Shown here in pieces: positions 54,402 to 63,207 of a DNA stretch of 64,000 nt; position 1 is the first letter of the stretch, and every line of letters starts with the position of its first letter. The notes beneath the pieces are model-generated. The model saw only the letters and a list, made by a program, of their open reading frames with translations. It ran no database searches and had not been told where the DNA came from. The stretch spans positions 179,446 to 243,445 of the forward strand of contig NZ_JAMTCS010000008.1 of NCBI RefSeq assembly GCF_024171955.1. Reading direction: 5' to 3'. Position numbers and translations under genes: made by a program. Source of the stretch: Promicromonospora thailandica. Lineage in GTDB: Bacteria; Actinomycetota; Actinomycetes; Actinomycetales; Cellulomonadaceae.

Positions 54402-54461
54402 CCTTCCAGCAGTGCCTGTCGGCACCACAAGTCAGTTGTCACCTATCCGTGCAGCAGTCCC

Positions 54462-54699
54462 CGACGTGGTCGGCCTCGGCGGCTTGGTCACCCGCGCACG
54501 CCAGGACTGCCCGGACGTTCTCCTGGCTGAATCCCATTTGGAACATGACCCGCACGATCCGAGCGTTGATCACCGCGCTCTCCTCGTAGTGCCGGTACCC
54601 GTTCGCTGCCCGTGTCGCGTTGATCAGCCCTTGTTCCTCGTAGTACCGCAGCAGCCGCGGGCTGACGCCGCTTCGCGCGCTGAGCTCACTGATGATCAT
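54462..54699 (-). pseudogene. MerR-family regulator, truncated by the IS
   Basis: N-terminal part of a MerR protein: IISELSARSGVSPRLLRYYE, EQGLINATRAANGYRHYEES and RIVRVMFQMGFSQENVRAVL, then ACAGDQAAEADHVG, after which IS sequence (GDCCTDR, stop) follows. The DNA-binding domain is intact; the effector end is missing. The protein may still bind the MerR-type promoter beside it, without normal sensing. Confidence 0.85.
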
Positions 54700-54753
54700 C
54701 AGAGATCTCCGTCTCGTTGACCTTCACATGATGTGAAAGTTTAGCCTCCCGAC
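54700..54753 (+). promoter_or_regulatory. MerR-type promoter with stretched spacer and dyad
   Basis: TTGACC (54717-54722) and TAGCCT (54742-54747) are 19 bp apart, the over-long spacer typical of MerR-activated promoters. The spacer contains the perfect dyad TTCACATGATGTGAA (54723-54737). The ATG of the esterase gene is 6 nt after the -10, fitting a leaderless message. Confidence 0.75.
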
Positions 54754-55647
54754 ATGATCTCCAGCACACGCCACAGCATCGACGTCGACGGGCGTCGCCG
54801 GACCTTCGATGTCGTCGAAGGTCCGCAATCACCGGGCCGCGCCCTCGTACTTGTCTTCCACGGCTCACGGCAGTCCGGCGCCGTCCACCGCCGGTTCACC
54901 GGTCACATGTACGACTCTCTGGCAGAATCCGGCGGCGCTGTTGTCGCCTACCTTGACGGATATCGCGGCAACTGGAATGACGCCCGTTTGGAGAGCGTGT
55001 TCCCGGCCCGCATGGCGAACGTCGACGACGTGGCCTTCGCCCGTGGCGTCGTCGCCGGCCTCGTCGCGTCGCACGACGTCGACGCCGGCCGGGTCCACGT
55101 CGTCAGGTACTCGAACGGTGGCCAGATGGTGCTTCGCCTGCTCCACGAGACACCTAGCATGCTCGCGGGGGCTGCGATCGTGGCCGCGACGATGCCCGCG
55201 CCAGAGAGCTTTCTCGCGCTGACGCCCGCCCCGGCTCCTGTGCCCGTGCCGACGCTCGTAGTCCATGGCACCCACGACCCGATCGTCCCGTATCACGGCG
55301 GCCGGTTCCCCATGCTCACCCGGCGGGTATTCCGGGTCGACGGCTTAGCCCTGTCCGCATTCGAGACGGCGCGCTACCTGGCCCTGCGCAACGGCATCAC
55401 GGCGAAGCCGGTGGTCACCAGGCTCGAACCGGCTCAGCGCCGAACCCATGACCGGACCTGGATCGAGCAGAGCGACTTCCGCCAGGACGGTCGTCCGCCG
55501 GTCCGCCTGCTGACAGTCCACGGCGGCGGGCACACAGTGCCTGGTCCGGGCCGGGCACCGTTCTTCATCGGCCGGACGGCGCGCAGCGTCTCGGTCGCTT
55601 CCGCCGTCGCCGAGCACCTGGGCATTGGCGTTGCCCCGCGGCCCTGA
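54754..55647 (+). CDS. Esterase/PHB depolymerase-like alpha/beta hydrolase (LpqC-like)
   Basis: 297-residue hydrolase. Pattern of the LpqC/PHB depolymerase family: LVLVFHGSRQSGAVHRRFTG oxyanion region, VARYSNGGQM-like nucleophile elbow (VVRYSNGGQMVLRL; G-x-S-x-G in which the first Gly is Arg), GTHDPIVPYHGG acid region and GGGHTVPG catalytic His. There is no signal peptide. It is expected to be activated by the MerR protein, whose gene is broken here. Confidence 0.82.
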   Translation: MISSTRHSIDVDGRRRTFDVVEGPQSPGRALVLVFHGSRQSGAVHRRFTGHMYDSLAESGGAVVAYLDGYRGNWNDARLESVFPARMANVDDVAFARGVVAGLVASHDVDAGRVHVVRYSNGGQMVLRLLHETPSMLAGAAIVAATMPAPESFLALTPAPAPVPVPTLVVHGTHDPIVPYHGGRFPMLTRRVFRVDGLALSAFETARYLALRNGITAKPVVTRLEPAQRRTHDRTWIEQSDFRQDGRPPVRLLTVHGGGHTVPGPGRAPFFIGRTARSVSVASAVAEHLGIGVAPRP

Positions 55648-55698
55648 GCAGCCTGCCACCACATCAACGACTACCGCGACGGCACGGCTGTTCGCGGT

Positions 55699-56181
55699 TC
55701 AGCCCGCGACCTCGAGCTCGACCTGAGCATCGTCGACGATGCGGCCGTCGTTCGCCACGAGAGCGACATGCACTAGTTGCCCGGTGGGCTGGTCCACGAA
55801 GCGTGACGAGCTGGGGTCCCCCGACGGCAAGGGCCTGAACTCGTCAGCCCAGTCGTTCAGCGCCGCCAGGACGACGCCCAGGCGATGCCCTGAGGCTGTC
55901 GCGACGTACTTCGGCCGGGGCCGCTGACCCTGCTCCTGGTACAGCACCTGTACCAGGACGCCCGCAGCGACCAACTTGGAGAGCCGATCCGACAGGACGT
56001 CCGGCGGTGCTCCCAGCTCCCGCTGGAGGTCGGTGAACCGCTCGACGCCGCGCAGGACGTCGCGTAGCACCAGGCCGGTCCAGCGCTCGCCGAGCAGGTC
56101 GAGGCCGCGGGCGATGCCGCACGCATTGTCTGCCATCCCGGGTCGTGCCATGACCAAACCTTGCTGGATTTGATTTTCCAT
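55699..56181 (-). CDS. HxlR family transcriptional regulator
   Basis: 160-residue winged-helix HxlR protein: GIARGLDLLGERWTGLVLRD, VLRGVERFTDLQRELGAPPD then LSDRLSKLVAAGVLVQVLYQ. The C-terminal part is longer than the minimal HxlR domain (REFRPLP region and QVELEV) and may bind an inducer. ATG 56181 lies 8 nt after TAGTGT (complement of 56190-56195). An alternative start at 56151 is possible. It is divergent from an MFS pump that it likely controls. Confidence 0.88.
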   Translation of the reverse strand: MENQIQQGLVMARPGMADNACGIARGLDLLGERWTGLVLRDVLRGVERFTDLQRELGAPPDVLSDRLSKLVAAGVLVQVLYQEQGQRPRPKYVATASGHRLGVVLAALNDWADEFRPLPSGDPSSSRFVDQPTGQLVHVALVANDGRIVDDAQVELEVAG

Positions 56182-56238
56182 GTCAAGCCACACTACAGTT
56201 TTCAAAGTCAGACGCCTAGGTCGACAGGAGGCCGAGTC
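56182..56238. promoter_or_regulatory. Divergent HxlR/MFS promoter
   Basis: The 57-bp spacer contains ACACTACAGTTTTC and its neighbourhood TTTTCAAAGT; AACTTTG/CAAAGT-type halves could be an HxlR site. CAGGAGG precedes the MFS start at 56239. Confidence 0.4.
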
Positions 56239-57438
56239 ATGCAGTCAGCCAGATCGGTGGCAGGATTCTGGATCCTTGCCGCCCTGTTCCTCGTGGCAGT
56301 GGCTTCGTCCGCGGTGCCGTCGCCGCTGTATCCGATCTATGCGCAGGCCTGGGGGCTGACGCCGTTCGAGCTCACCGTGGTCTTCGCGGCCTACATGCTC
56401 GGGATCCTCGTCAGCGTGCTGGTCGCCGGCCGACTCTCGGACCATGTCGGCCGTCGACCGGTGCTCGTCGTGGGCACGCTCGGGATCGTGCTCTCGCACG
56501 TCCTGCTGGCGGCCGCCGACGGCTTCGGTGCACTGGTCACCGGTCGCCTCGAACAGGGACTCGCCGTCGGTGTGACCCTCGGGGCACTGGGTGCCGCGCT
56601 GATCGACAACGCACCCGTGAAGAATCCTGCGCTCGCCAGCACGCTCAATGCTGCTCTGCCCGCGTTCGCGCTCGCGACCGGCTCACTTGCCAGCGGCGCC
56701 CTGGTCGAGTGGGCACCGGCACCACAGCAGCTCGTCTACATCGTGTTCGGCTCGCTGCTCGTGCTGCTGACGCTGGCACTCTTCGTCGTTCCCGATGGTG
56801 CCGTGCGCCGGCCGGGCGCCCTGCGGTCGCTCCGTCCCGCGGTCTTCGTGCCTAGCGGGTCCCGGACGATCTTCCGCGACAGCGCCGGCTCGATCGTCGC
56901 CGCCTGGGCGATCGGTGGCCTGTTTCTCTCGCTCGTGCCGTCCGCCCTCCTCGCAGACTTCGACATCTCGAACCACTTCACCGCAGGCGTGCTGATCGCC
57001 GTGGTCACTGCAACGGGCGGCCTCACCGCACTCCTCCTACAGCGCACCGATGCCCGTCGCGCCCTGCTCGTCGGCCTGGTAGCGCTGATCCTCGGTTCGG
57101 CCCTGACCGTCGCGTCCTTCCTCACCCACTTCCTGCCCGGCGTCGTCGCGGCCGCCGTCATCGCAGGCGTCGGTTTCGGCGCCGGGTTCCAGGCACCGGT
57201 CCGGCTCGTCCTAGCGACCGCCCCGGCGACCGACCGCGCAGGCCTGATCTCGGCGATCTACGTCGTCAGCTACGTCGCCTACGGACTGCCCGCCCTCGTG
57301 GCCGGACTGCTCGTCCCTGCCTTCGGCCTGCCGGCCGTGATCGCCGGGTACGGCGTGTTCGTCGCCCTGGCCGCGAGCGTCGCTCTGGCCCTGCAGTCCG
57401 GCTCAAGAACCCGTCAGGTGATCACGACCGTCCCCTGA
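56239..57438 (+). CDS. MFS transporter (DHA1-like)
   Basis: 399-residue, 12-helix major facilitator. The first helix is followed by VPSPLYPIYAQAWGLTPFEL; motif A-like SDHVGRRPVLVVGT lies between helices 2 and 3. Paralogous to the MFS gene at 35.9 kb. Paired with HxlR regulator and followed by a quinone reductase, it fits an inducible efflux/detoxification module. Confidence 0.9.
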   Translation: MQSARSVAGFWILAALFLVAVASSAVPSPLYPIYAQAWGLTPFELTVVFAAYMLGILVSVLVAGRLSDHVGRRPVLVVGTLGIVLSHVLLAAADGFGALVTGRLEQGLAVGVTLGALGAALIDNAPVKNPALASTLNAALPAFALATGSLASGALVEWAPAPQQLVYIVFGSLLVLLTLALFVVPDGAVRRPGALRSLRPAVFVPSGSRTIFRDSAGSIVAAWAIGGLFLSLVPSALLADFDISNHFTAGVLIAVVTATGGLTALLLQRTDARRALLVGLVALILGSALTVASFLTHFLPGVVAAAVIAGVGFGAGFQAPVRLVLATAPATDRAGLISAIYVVSYVAYGLPALVAGLLVPAFGLPAVIAGYGVFVALAASVALALQSGSRTRQVITTVP

Positions 57439-57494
57439 TGCCGCCCCGCTCGCCGGGAGCCGCCCAGCGAGCATGTCATGAACAGGAAACTCAG

Positions 57495-58439
57495 ATGACC
57501 GACCACATGAACGCCGTACTCATCGAGGGCTTCGGAGGATCCGACGTCCTCCGTGAGGGAACCCTGCCGATCCCGTCCATCGCCGACGACGAGGTCCTCG
57601 TTCGGGTGCGCGCCAGCGCCGTCAACCCGGTCGACGTCGCCATCCGTCAGGGAATGTACGACTTCGCGCACCACCCGTTCCCGATGGTGCTCGGCTGGGA
57701 CTTCTCCGGCACGGTCGAGCAGGTCGGGGCCTCCGTGACCGACCTGCGCCCGGGCGACGCGGTGTACGGGCGACCGGACCTCACGCGCGACGGTTCGTAC
57801 GCCGAATACATCGCGGTGAAGGCCGCTCATCTCGCGATCGCGCCAAAGTCCCTCCCGCTGGAGCAGGCGGCGGCCCTCCCGCTGGCCGTGCTCACGGCAT
57901 GGCAGGGTCTGTTCGACCTCGGCCAGCTCGACGCCGGGCAGACCGTTCTGGTGATCGGCGGCGCCGGCGGGGTCGGCGGGCTCGCCGTCCAGCTGGCCGC
58001 CCACAGCAAGGCCCGAGTGGTCGCGACGGCGACCGGCACCGGGATCGACCTGGCCCGCTCCCTGGGTGCCGACGACGTCATCGACTACCGCGGCGACGAC
58101 CTCGCCAGCCGTGGTCGCTTCGCCGACGTCGTGCTCGACACGGTCGGTGGAGACGCCGGCCAGGACGCCCTGCGGGCCGTGGTCCCCGGTGGCCGCTGGG
58201 TCTCGACCGCAGGAGCTGCCGACGAGGGCCTCGCCGCCGAGCTCGGCGTCAAGACGTTCTCCTTCATCGTGGACTCCAACGGTCCCCGGCTGGCCGAGGT
58301 GGCGGAGCTGGTCGACGCCGGCGCGCTGCGCCCCGTCGTCCAGGACTGGTTCCCGCTCCAGCACGCCGCCCTGGCCCACGACCGGGTCGCCGCGGGGCAC
58401 CTGCGCGGCAAGGTGATGCTCGACCACCAGGCACGCTGA
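57495..58439 (+). CDS. NADP-dependent quinone oxidoreductase (MDR family)
   Basis: 314-residue zinc-free MDR enzyme: MNAVLIEGFGGSDVLREGTL, VNPVDVAIRQGMYDFAHHPF, VLGWDFSGTVEQVGASV, then VLVIGGAGGVGGLAVQLAAH and ADDVIDYRGDDLASRG. It reduces quinones or similar electrophiles. Start ATG 57495 has AGGAAA; ATG 57507 is also possible. It follows the MFS gene in the same direction, 56 bp away. Confidence 0.9.
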   Translation: MTDHMNAVLIEGFGGSDVLREGTLPIPSIADDEVLVRVRASAVNPVDVAIRQGMYDFAHHPFPMVLGWDFSGTVEQVGASVTDLRPGDAVYGRPDLTRDGSYAEYIAVKAAHLAIAPKSLPLEQAAALPLAVLTAWQGLFDLGQLDAGQTVLVIGGAGGVGGLAVQLAAHSKARVVATATGTGIDLARSLGADDVIDYRGDDLASRGRFADVVLDTVGGDAGQDALRAVVPGGRWVSTAGAADEGLAAELGVKTFSFIVDSNGPRLAEVAELVDAGALRPVVQDWFPLQHAALAHDRVAAGHLRGKVMLDHQAR

Positions 58440-58446
58440 ACCACCT

Positions 58447-58491
58447 GACCGGCCCGGCAGACGACCTCACGGGGTCGCTGCCGGGCCGGTC
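58447..58491 (+). terminator. Hairpin terminator after quinone reductase
   Basis: GACCGGCCCGGCA (58447-58459) pairs with 58479-58491, with an inner region also partly paired; starts 8 bp after the stop codon. Confidence 0.7.
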
Positions 58492-59090
58492 GCATTCGCG
58501 CTGCTCAGGCTCCGACCCTCTCCTCAGAACACGGCGTCAAGCCGGGGGTCCAGCGCCATCTTCTCGTCGTCGACGACGGCGATCCGCCGGCTCGTGAACG
58601 ACGAGCACGATCCCATCCAGTAGCGCATCACCGAGCTGACGGTCGCGCGCGACCAGACTTCCCGGCGCAGTGAGAGCGCTGCCGGGGCGACAAGCGTAGG
58701 GACCGACTGACGACAGGCGAAAACGCCGGAGCTCGTGCCGCCGGCCCCGTTCGCCGGAGTTGGCCCGAGTACTGGAATCGCACTTCGGCCGGGGCCATGA
58801 ACGGCCGTGACGGCCAGGCGTTGCGGTCGCGCCCCTGCTGACCAGCCAGACACACGCAAACCCTGTCCCCAGTAAAGCCCCCGGGGCGCAGGACTCCCTC
58901 CCAGCATCGGGAACCACGCCGGGTGCGTGCCTCGGCTGGGAGGAAGACCAGCGGTCCTCACTGAGGACGACCTGGACCGTACAGACGCCGCGGTGCACAG
59001 CCGAGGAGATCTGCGCACAGCTCGCCTACGACACCAGCGGGCCATCAACGCTGACACGGCACGCCACGTCGCCTTCGACTGCCACCTCGA
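58492..59090. other. About 600-bp gene-poor stretch
   Basis: No reliable gene. On the minus strand the frame ending at 58524 reads SVMRYWMGSCSSFTSRRIAV, DDEKMALDPRLDAVF, which could be the tail of a lost gene. GC is slightly lower than around. The stretch 59041-59090 belongs to the 3' side of the MarR gene. Confidence 0.35.
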
Positions 59091-59588
59091 TCAGGTGGAG
59101 CTGCTGGCCGGCTCCGCTGTCTTGCGTCGTGACTTGCTGGGGGTAGCGGGTGGCGCGTCCACCGCCACGGGCTCCTGCCGGACGGCAGTAGCCAGCAAGG
59201 CGACGAGTTGCTGCAGCTGTGCCTCGTCGAGCCGGGCCAGCGGGGTGTTCGACAATGCCGCCTCGATGATGGCGCTCCGGGCCTGGAGACCGTCCTCGGT
59301 AAGCAGGACGACCCGGGAGCGCCGGTCGGTAGGGTCGACGGCGCGCTCGACGAGCCCCCGGTCGGTCAGCTGATTCACCACGAAGGTCAGGTTCGGCGCG
59401 TTGCAGAACAGCCGCGCCGCCATCGTCTTCATCGACGGCGGCGCCTCGTCCGGGTCGATGGCCCACAGGGCCTGGGCTGTCGCGCCCGTCAGCTTGTGCG
59501 CCCGCAGGACCTCATCGAGACGGTCGTTGGTTTGGGCCACCACGGAGTTCATCGCGACCACCGCGACTTCCAGGAGAGCCCGCGACAT
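59091..59588 (-). CDS. MarR family transcriptional regulator
   Basis: 165-residue winged helix: VLRAHKLTGATAQALWAIDP, MKTMAARLFCNAPNLTFVVN, QLTDRGLVERAVDPTDRRSR, VVLLTEDG is the MarR wing. ATG 59588 lies 7 nt after TAGGAT (59596-59601 complement). Transcribed in line behind two SDR genes; it may control them or be controlled with them. C-terminal 25 residues are Pro/Ala/Lys-rich. Confidence 0.9.
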   Translation of the reverse strand: MSRALLEVAVVAMNSVVAQTNDRLDEVLRAHKLTGATAQALWAIDPDEAPPSMKTMAARLFCNAPNLTFVVNQLTDRGLVERAVDPTDRRSRVVLLTEDGLQARSAIIEAALSNTPLARLDEAQLQQLVALLATAVRQEPVAVDAPPATPSKSRRKTAEPASSST

Positions 59589-59641
59589 ACCTCACATCCT
59601 AACCTGCTTCGATCGTGCTGTTCCGGTAGGAGCAGCGGGGA

Positions 59642-60433
59642 TCAGGCCGGTGCCTTCAGTGTTCCCGCGTGGAGGGCCCAGTTCGACCCGACGGCGCTGG
59701 GCATGGTGGGCGACGCGAGCAGGACGATGATCCGCGCGACCTCGTCAGGTTCGACGAGCTGCCCGGTGATCAGTCCGGCGAACTGCGGGAAACCAGCCAG
59801 GAACTCGGCGTGCTCGACACCGTGAGCGGCGGCGAGTGCGGTCACAATGCCGCCCTCTGCCTCGATCATGCCTGTTCGGGTCGAAGCCGGCGTGACGACG
59901 TTGACGCGAACTCCTGCAGGTGCGAGCCGCTCGGCGAGGCCGCGTGAGAAGGCGTTCAGCGCGGCCTTGGCCGTGGTGTAGGGCAGTGGCGCAGTGTGTG
60001 GGGTCAGTGCGGAGTCGGAGCTGACGTTCACGACCGCTCCGCGGGCCTGCACCAGTGCGGGTGCCGCCGCTCGCGTGACGCGCACGGCCGCCAGCAGATT
60101 GAGGTTGATTGTGCTCAGCCAGTCCGCGTCGTCGCCGCCGAACGGGTCGGTCAGGACGCCGTCGGGGAGATCCCCGCCACCCACGTTGTTCACCAGAACG
60201 TCGAGTCGAGGGTCGGTGGCCAGCACCGACTCGACCATCTGCGCTGGTCCGTCCGGCGTGGACAGATCAGCGGACACGAACTGCGCACCGGTCGCCTCCA
60301 GTGCGGGGGTGCTCCGTCGGGCGACCGCGACGACTGATGCGCCCTCCGCGAGGAACGCCATGGTCGTCGCCAGCCCGATGCCGCGGCTGGCCCCCGTCAC
60401 GAGAATGCGCTTACCAGCAAGATCGAGATCCAT
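59642..60433 (-). CDS. Short-chain dehydrogenase/reductase (SDR)
   Basis: 263-residue SDR: RILVTGASRGIGLATTMAFL, VDVLVNNVGGGDLPDGVLTD-like (LDVLVNNVGG), NVSSDSALTPHTAPLPYTTA with Ser-Tyr-Lys triad (YTTAK), and RVNVVTPASTRTGM. ATG 60433 has GGAGTG. Upstream SDR gene ends 44 bp away, and MarR follows 53 bp downstream, suggesting one operon. Confidence 0.92.
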   Translation of the reverse strand: MDLDLAGKRILVTGASRGIGLATTMAFLAEGASVVAVARRSTPALEATGAQFVSADLSTPDGPAQMVESVLATDPRLDVLVNNVGGGDLPDGVLTDPFGGDDADWLSTINLNLLAAVRVTRAAAPALVQARGAVVNVSSDSALTPHTAPLPYTTAKAALNAFSRGLAERLAPAGVRVNVVTPASTRTGMIEAEGGIVTALAAAHGVEHAEFLAGFPQFAGLITGQLVEPDEVARIIVLLASPTMPSAVGSNWALHAGTLKAPA

Positions 60434-60477
60434 TGTCACTCCTGTGCTCAAGGTGGGATGTCGTAAGAGAGATGGAG

Positions 60478-61293
60478 CTAGCGGGACGGCTGCACGACGC
60501 GCGCCTGGTCGTGGCCGGCCCTGCGGTTGTATTCCCCGCTGAGCCGGGCGACGGTGGACCGGGGCAGGAACCGCGATACCGTCGCCAGAGCGCGGTCTGT
60601 CAGGCCTCCCGGGAAGGACATCGGCCGCGCCCGGGCGAAGTCGTTCAAGGTGTTGGTCGCGATGCGTTGCGGCGAGACCGCCCTCGGGTTCATCGTCGCG
60701 GTCGTGTCGTCGAAGAACCCTGTCCTTACCGGGCCTGGGTGTGCCGCCATCACCCGCACCCCGGTGCCTCGCAGTTCCTCCGCCAGCGCCTCGGTGAACG
60801 ACAGGACGAAGGCCTTGCTCGCGCCGTAGCTCGCTTGGTACGGCATGGGCTGGAACGCCGCCGCCGACGCCACATTGATGATCCCGCCCGCATTTCGCTC
60901 CAGCATGGCGGCCCCGAAGTGGTGAGCCAGCGCCATGAGTGCGGTGACGTTCAGATCGACCGAGACGGTATTGGGTCCGAGCGGCCTTCCCAGGAAGGGG
61001 CCGAAGGTGCCCATCCCCGCGTTGTTGACCAGCAGGTCGATGCGGAGGCCGCGCTCGTCGACCGTCCGCGTGAGCTCGTCGACACCTCCCGGTCGACCGA
61101 GATCAGCGGCGATCGTGTCGACCCGGACCCCGTGGTCGGCCCGGATCCGGCCGGCGAGCTTCTCGAGCGGCTCCAGCGAGCGGGCTACGAGCACGAGGTC
61201 GGCTCCCCGCTCGGCGAGCTCGAGGGCAAACGCCTCACCGATTCCCTTGGAAGCGCCGGTGATCAGTGCGGTAACTGCGGTGTAACTGCGCAT
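60478..61293 (-). CDS. Short-chain dehydrogenase/reductase (SDR)
   Basis: 271-residue SDR: TALITGASKGIGEAFALELA, LLVNNAGMGTFGPFLGRPLG, INVASAAAFQPMPYQASYGA with YGASK, and MAAHPGPVRTGFFDD. Start ATG 61293 is clean. Its promoter lies inside a 13-bp inverted repeat (61316-61359). It leads the SDR-SDR-MarR operon. Confidence 0.92.
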   Translation of the reverse strand: MRSYTAVTALITGASKGIGEAFALELAERGADLVLVARSLEPLEKLAGRIRADHGVRVDTIAADLGRPGGVDELTRTVDERGLRIDLLVNNAGMGTFGPFLGRPLGPNTVSVDLNVTALMALAHHFGAAMLERNAGGIINVASAAAFQPMPYQASYGASKAFVLSFTEALAEELRGTGVRVMAAHPGPVRTGFFDDTTATMNPRAVSPQRIATNTLNDFARARPMSFPGGLTDRALATVSRFLPRSTVARLSGEYNRRAGHDQARVVQPSR

Positions 61294-61360
61294 GAGGTTG
61301 TCCCAACGAAGTAGTTTGCTTCGAGACTCGAAGTTACAATACTTAAAGTCTCGAAGCAAC
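61294..61360 (-). promoter_or_regulatory. SDR promoter embedded in a 13-bp inverted repeat
   Basis: TTGCTTCGAGACT (61316-61328) and AGTCTCGAAGCAA (61347-61359) are perfect inverted repeats with an 18-nt spacer; TATTGT (61336-61341 complement) between the arms may be the -10. It looks like a strong TetR/MarR-type operator. The MarR downstream is a candidate binder, no other regulator is adjacent. Confidence 0.65.
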
Positions 61361-62263
61361 CCGCCCCCGGGCGGTGCCTCGGCGCGGCCGACCGCCCGAG
61401 CGGGAGGCGCGATTAGAGAATCGGCGTGCCTCAGGACCCGGCCCCCAGCACTGATCAGGCCGCGACGGCAGCCCGCCGAGCCTGGTCTGCTTCGCGTCGA
61501 CTCCGCGAACGAGGAGCGGAGCACGACCAAGGAGTGCGCCATGAGGCGCCGCGCCCCGCGGCACATTGTGGAGTGGGCAGTCCATGTGGAATGGCTGCGG
61601 CCAGGGCGCAACTCACCGGTCGCGGATCTCCGCCGACGGCCGAGACCGCCCCGAGCAAGAACGCTGCCAGACAGGAGCAGGCGGACCCGCCTAGGCGCAA
61701 ACCGGCTGCCGGCGGCCTCTACTTCCGGATGTGGGAATCCGCGTTTCCCGGCATGCCGCCGATCACCGACCAGACCCAGCATTACGAAGCACTCCATGGC
61801 TCCTTAATCGATGCCATCGAAGCCACCACTCGACAGGCTCTCGCGCGCGAGGACCGCATCGTCGGCGACATCTCCTGCACCGGCACGCACCACGGGGCAA
61901 CCGTGTCCTGCACCTACGCCACGGCCGGAGCCGATGCTGCTGCGCCCGCAAGTCCAGCAAGTCCAGCAAGTCCAGCAAGCTGGCAACGACTGGGCACGGC
62001 GCTGGCCCGTAGTGCCCGCCACCGCTCCGGCGTTGAGCGATCGGGCCGCTCCATTGCTCGACCGACCCGGCGCTTCGAACGCGGAAAGCCCGACCCTGTG
62101 AGCGAGCTCGCGCGAAGAGGGTGACCCGTGTGGTCGCCGATACTCAACGCATGCCGAGCATTTGTCCAGGCCGACATCCTGATGTCGGCAGGTCGGTGGG
62201 CGGGAGGTCGAGCAGCCCAGTTCAGACAGCAGCCCTGGACCCGCGCACGGGGGCTCCGTCGCG
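61361..62263. other. About 900-bp stretch without a clear gene
   Basis: A plus-strand frame from 61426 to 62124 has coding-like third positions around 61700-61930 (PGMPPITDQTQHYEALHGSL, IEATTRQALAREDRIVGDIS) and may hold a gene fragment, but no start or family is recognised. Position 61939-61978 carries a short tandem repeat of AGTCCAGCA (3 full units) coding for ASP repeats. The right side runs into the second IS3 element. Confidence 0.35.
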
Positions 62264-62305
62264 GGGGTCTGCCCCGATCTGGTTGACGATCGGGGTGTGC
62301 GGTAG

Positions 62306-63187
62306 TCAGGCCGCTTCTGCGGCCGCGTAGATGGTCTCAAACTCGACCGGGGTGAGGCGACCGAGGGCGCGTTGCCGGCGGCGACGGTTGTACTTCGTCT
62401 CGAGCCAGGTCACCATCGCCAGGCGCAGGTCATGCCGGGTGGTCCAGCGGCGCGTGTCCAGGACGTTCTTCTGGAGCAAGGAGAAGAAGCTCTCCCTGCT
62501 GGCGTTGTCGCCGGCGCCGTAGGAGCGGCCCATCGAGCCGAGCAGATGGTTGTCGGTCAGGAGGCGTTGGACCTTCTTCGCGCGGAACTGCCCTCCTCGG
62601 TCGGAGTGGCAGATGGTCCCGGCCGGTGACCGCAGCGCGATCGCGTTGCGCATCGCGGCCACGGCCAGAGACGACTTCATCCGCGAGTCGATGGAGCAGC
62701 CCACGATCCGCCCGGAGTAGACGTCCTTGATCGCGCAGATGTAGAGCTTGCCCTCGGCGGTGGGGTGCTCGGAGATGTCCCACAGCCAGACCTTGTTCGG
62801 GGCGGTCGCGGTGAACTGATGGCGCACCACGCCGTGTTCGTCGACCACGGCGAGCAGGTCGTCGTGCGGTGCAGGGCCGGTGGATCCAGCCTTGCCGCGC
62901 GTCTTGTGGTGCGAGGCGGTGATGCCCGCGATGCGGCACAGCCGGTGCACCCGGTTCTCCCCGACAGTGATCTGGTGTTCGTCGGCCAGCTCATCGGTCA
63001 GGAACCGGTAGCCCAGCGTCTTGTCGTCCTGGTGCAGGTCGTAGAGCACGTCGATCAGGTGGGCATCGTTCCAGTCCCGACGAGAGACGGGGTCCCTCAG
63101 CCACTTGTAGTACCCCTGGGTCGAGCGGCCCAGGACCCGGCACGCCACCGCGACCGGCACCCTGATCGGGGCGCCGGCCGCGGCCAT
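62306..63187 (-). CDS. IS3-family transposase OrfB
   Basis: 293-residue integrase-type transposase: RVLGRSTQGYYKWLRDPVSR, YDLHQDDKTLGYRFLTDELA, then DDE core KVWLWDISEHPTAEGKLYIC, TICHSDRGGQFRAKKVQRLL and SMGRSYGAGDNASRESFFSL. It is joined to OrfA by -1 slippage in AAAATAG. Confidence 0.92.
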   Translation of the reverse strand: MAAAGAPIRVPVAVACRVLGRSTQGYYKWLRDPVSRRDWNDAHLIDVLYDLHQDDKTLGYRFLTDELADEHQITVGENRVHRLCRIAGITASHHKTRGKAGSTGPAPHDDLLAVVDEHGVVRHQFTATAPNKVWLWDISEHPTAEGKLYICAIKDVYSGRIVGCSIDSRMKSSLAVAAMRNAIALRSPAGTICHSDRGGQFRAKKVQRLLTDNHLLGSMGRSYGAGDNASRESFFSLLQKNVLDTRRWTTRHDLRLAMVTWLETKYNRRRRQRALGRLTPVEFETIYAAAEAA

Positions 63188-63207
63188 CTCACGGACGAGC
63201 GGGAAGA

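Larger units (their letters stand above)
53189..54461 (-). mobile_element. IS3-family insertion sequence, complete
   Basis: About 1.27 kb with perfect 25-bp terminal inverted repeats: left 53189-53213 begins GGGACTGCTGCACGG and right 54437-54461 is its exact reverse complement. It encodes OrfA and OrfB with an A4G slippery site between them. It is inserted in the merR gene at 54462. A target duplication is not evident. Confidence 0.9.

Noticed and set aside
61939..61983. CRISPR-like repeat
   Set aside because: The 9-bp units are directly contiguous without spacers; it is a simple tandem repeat.
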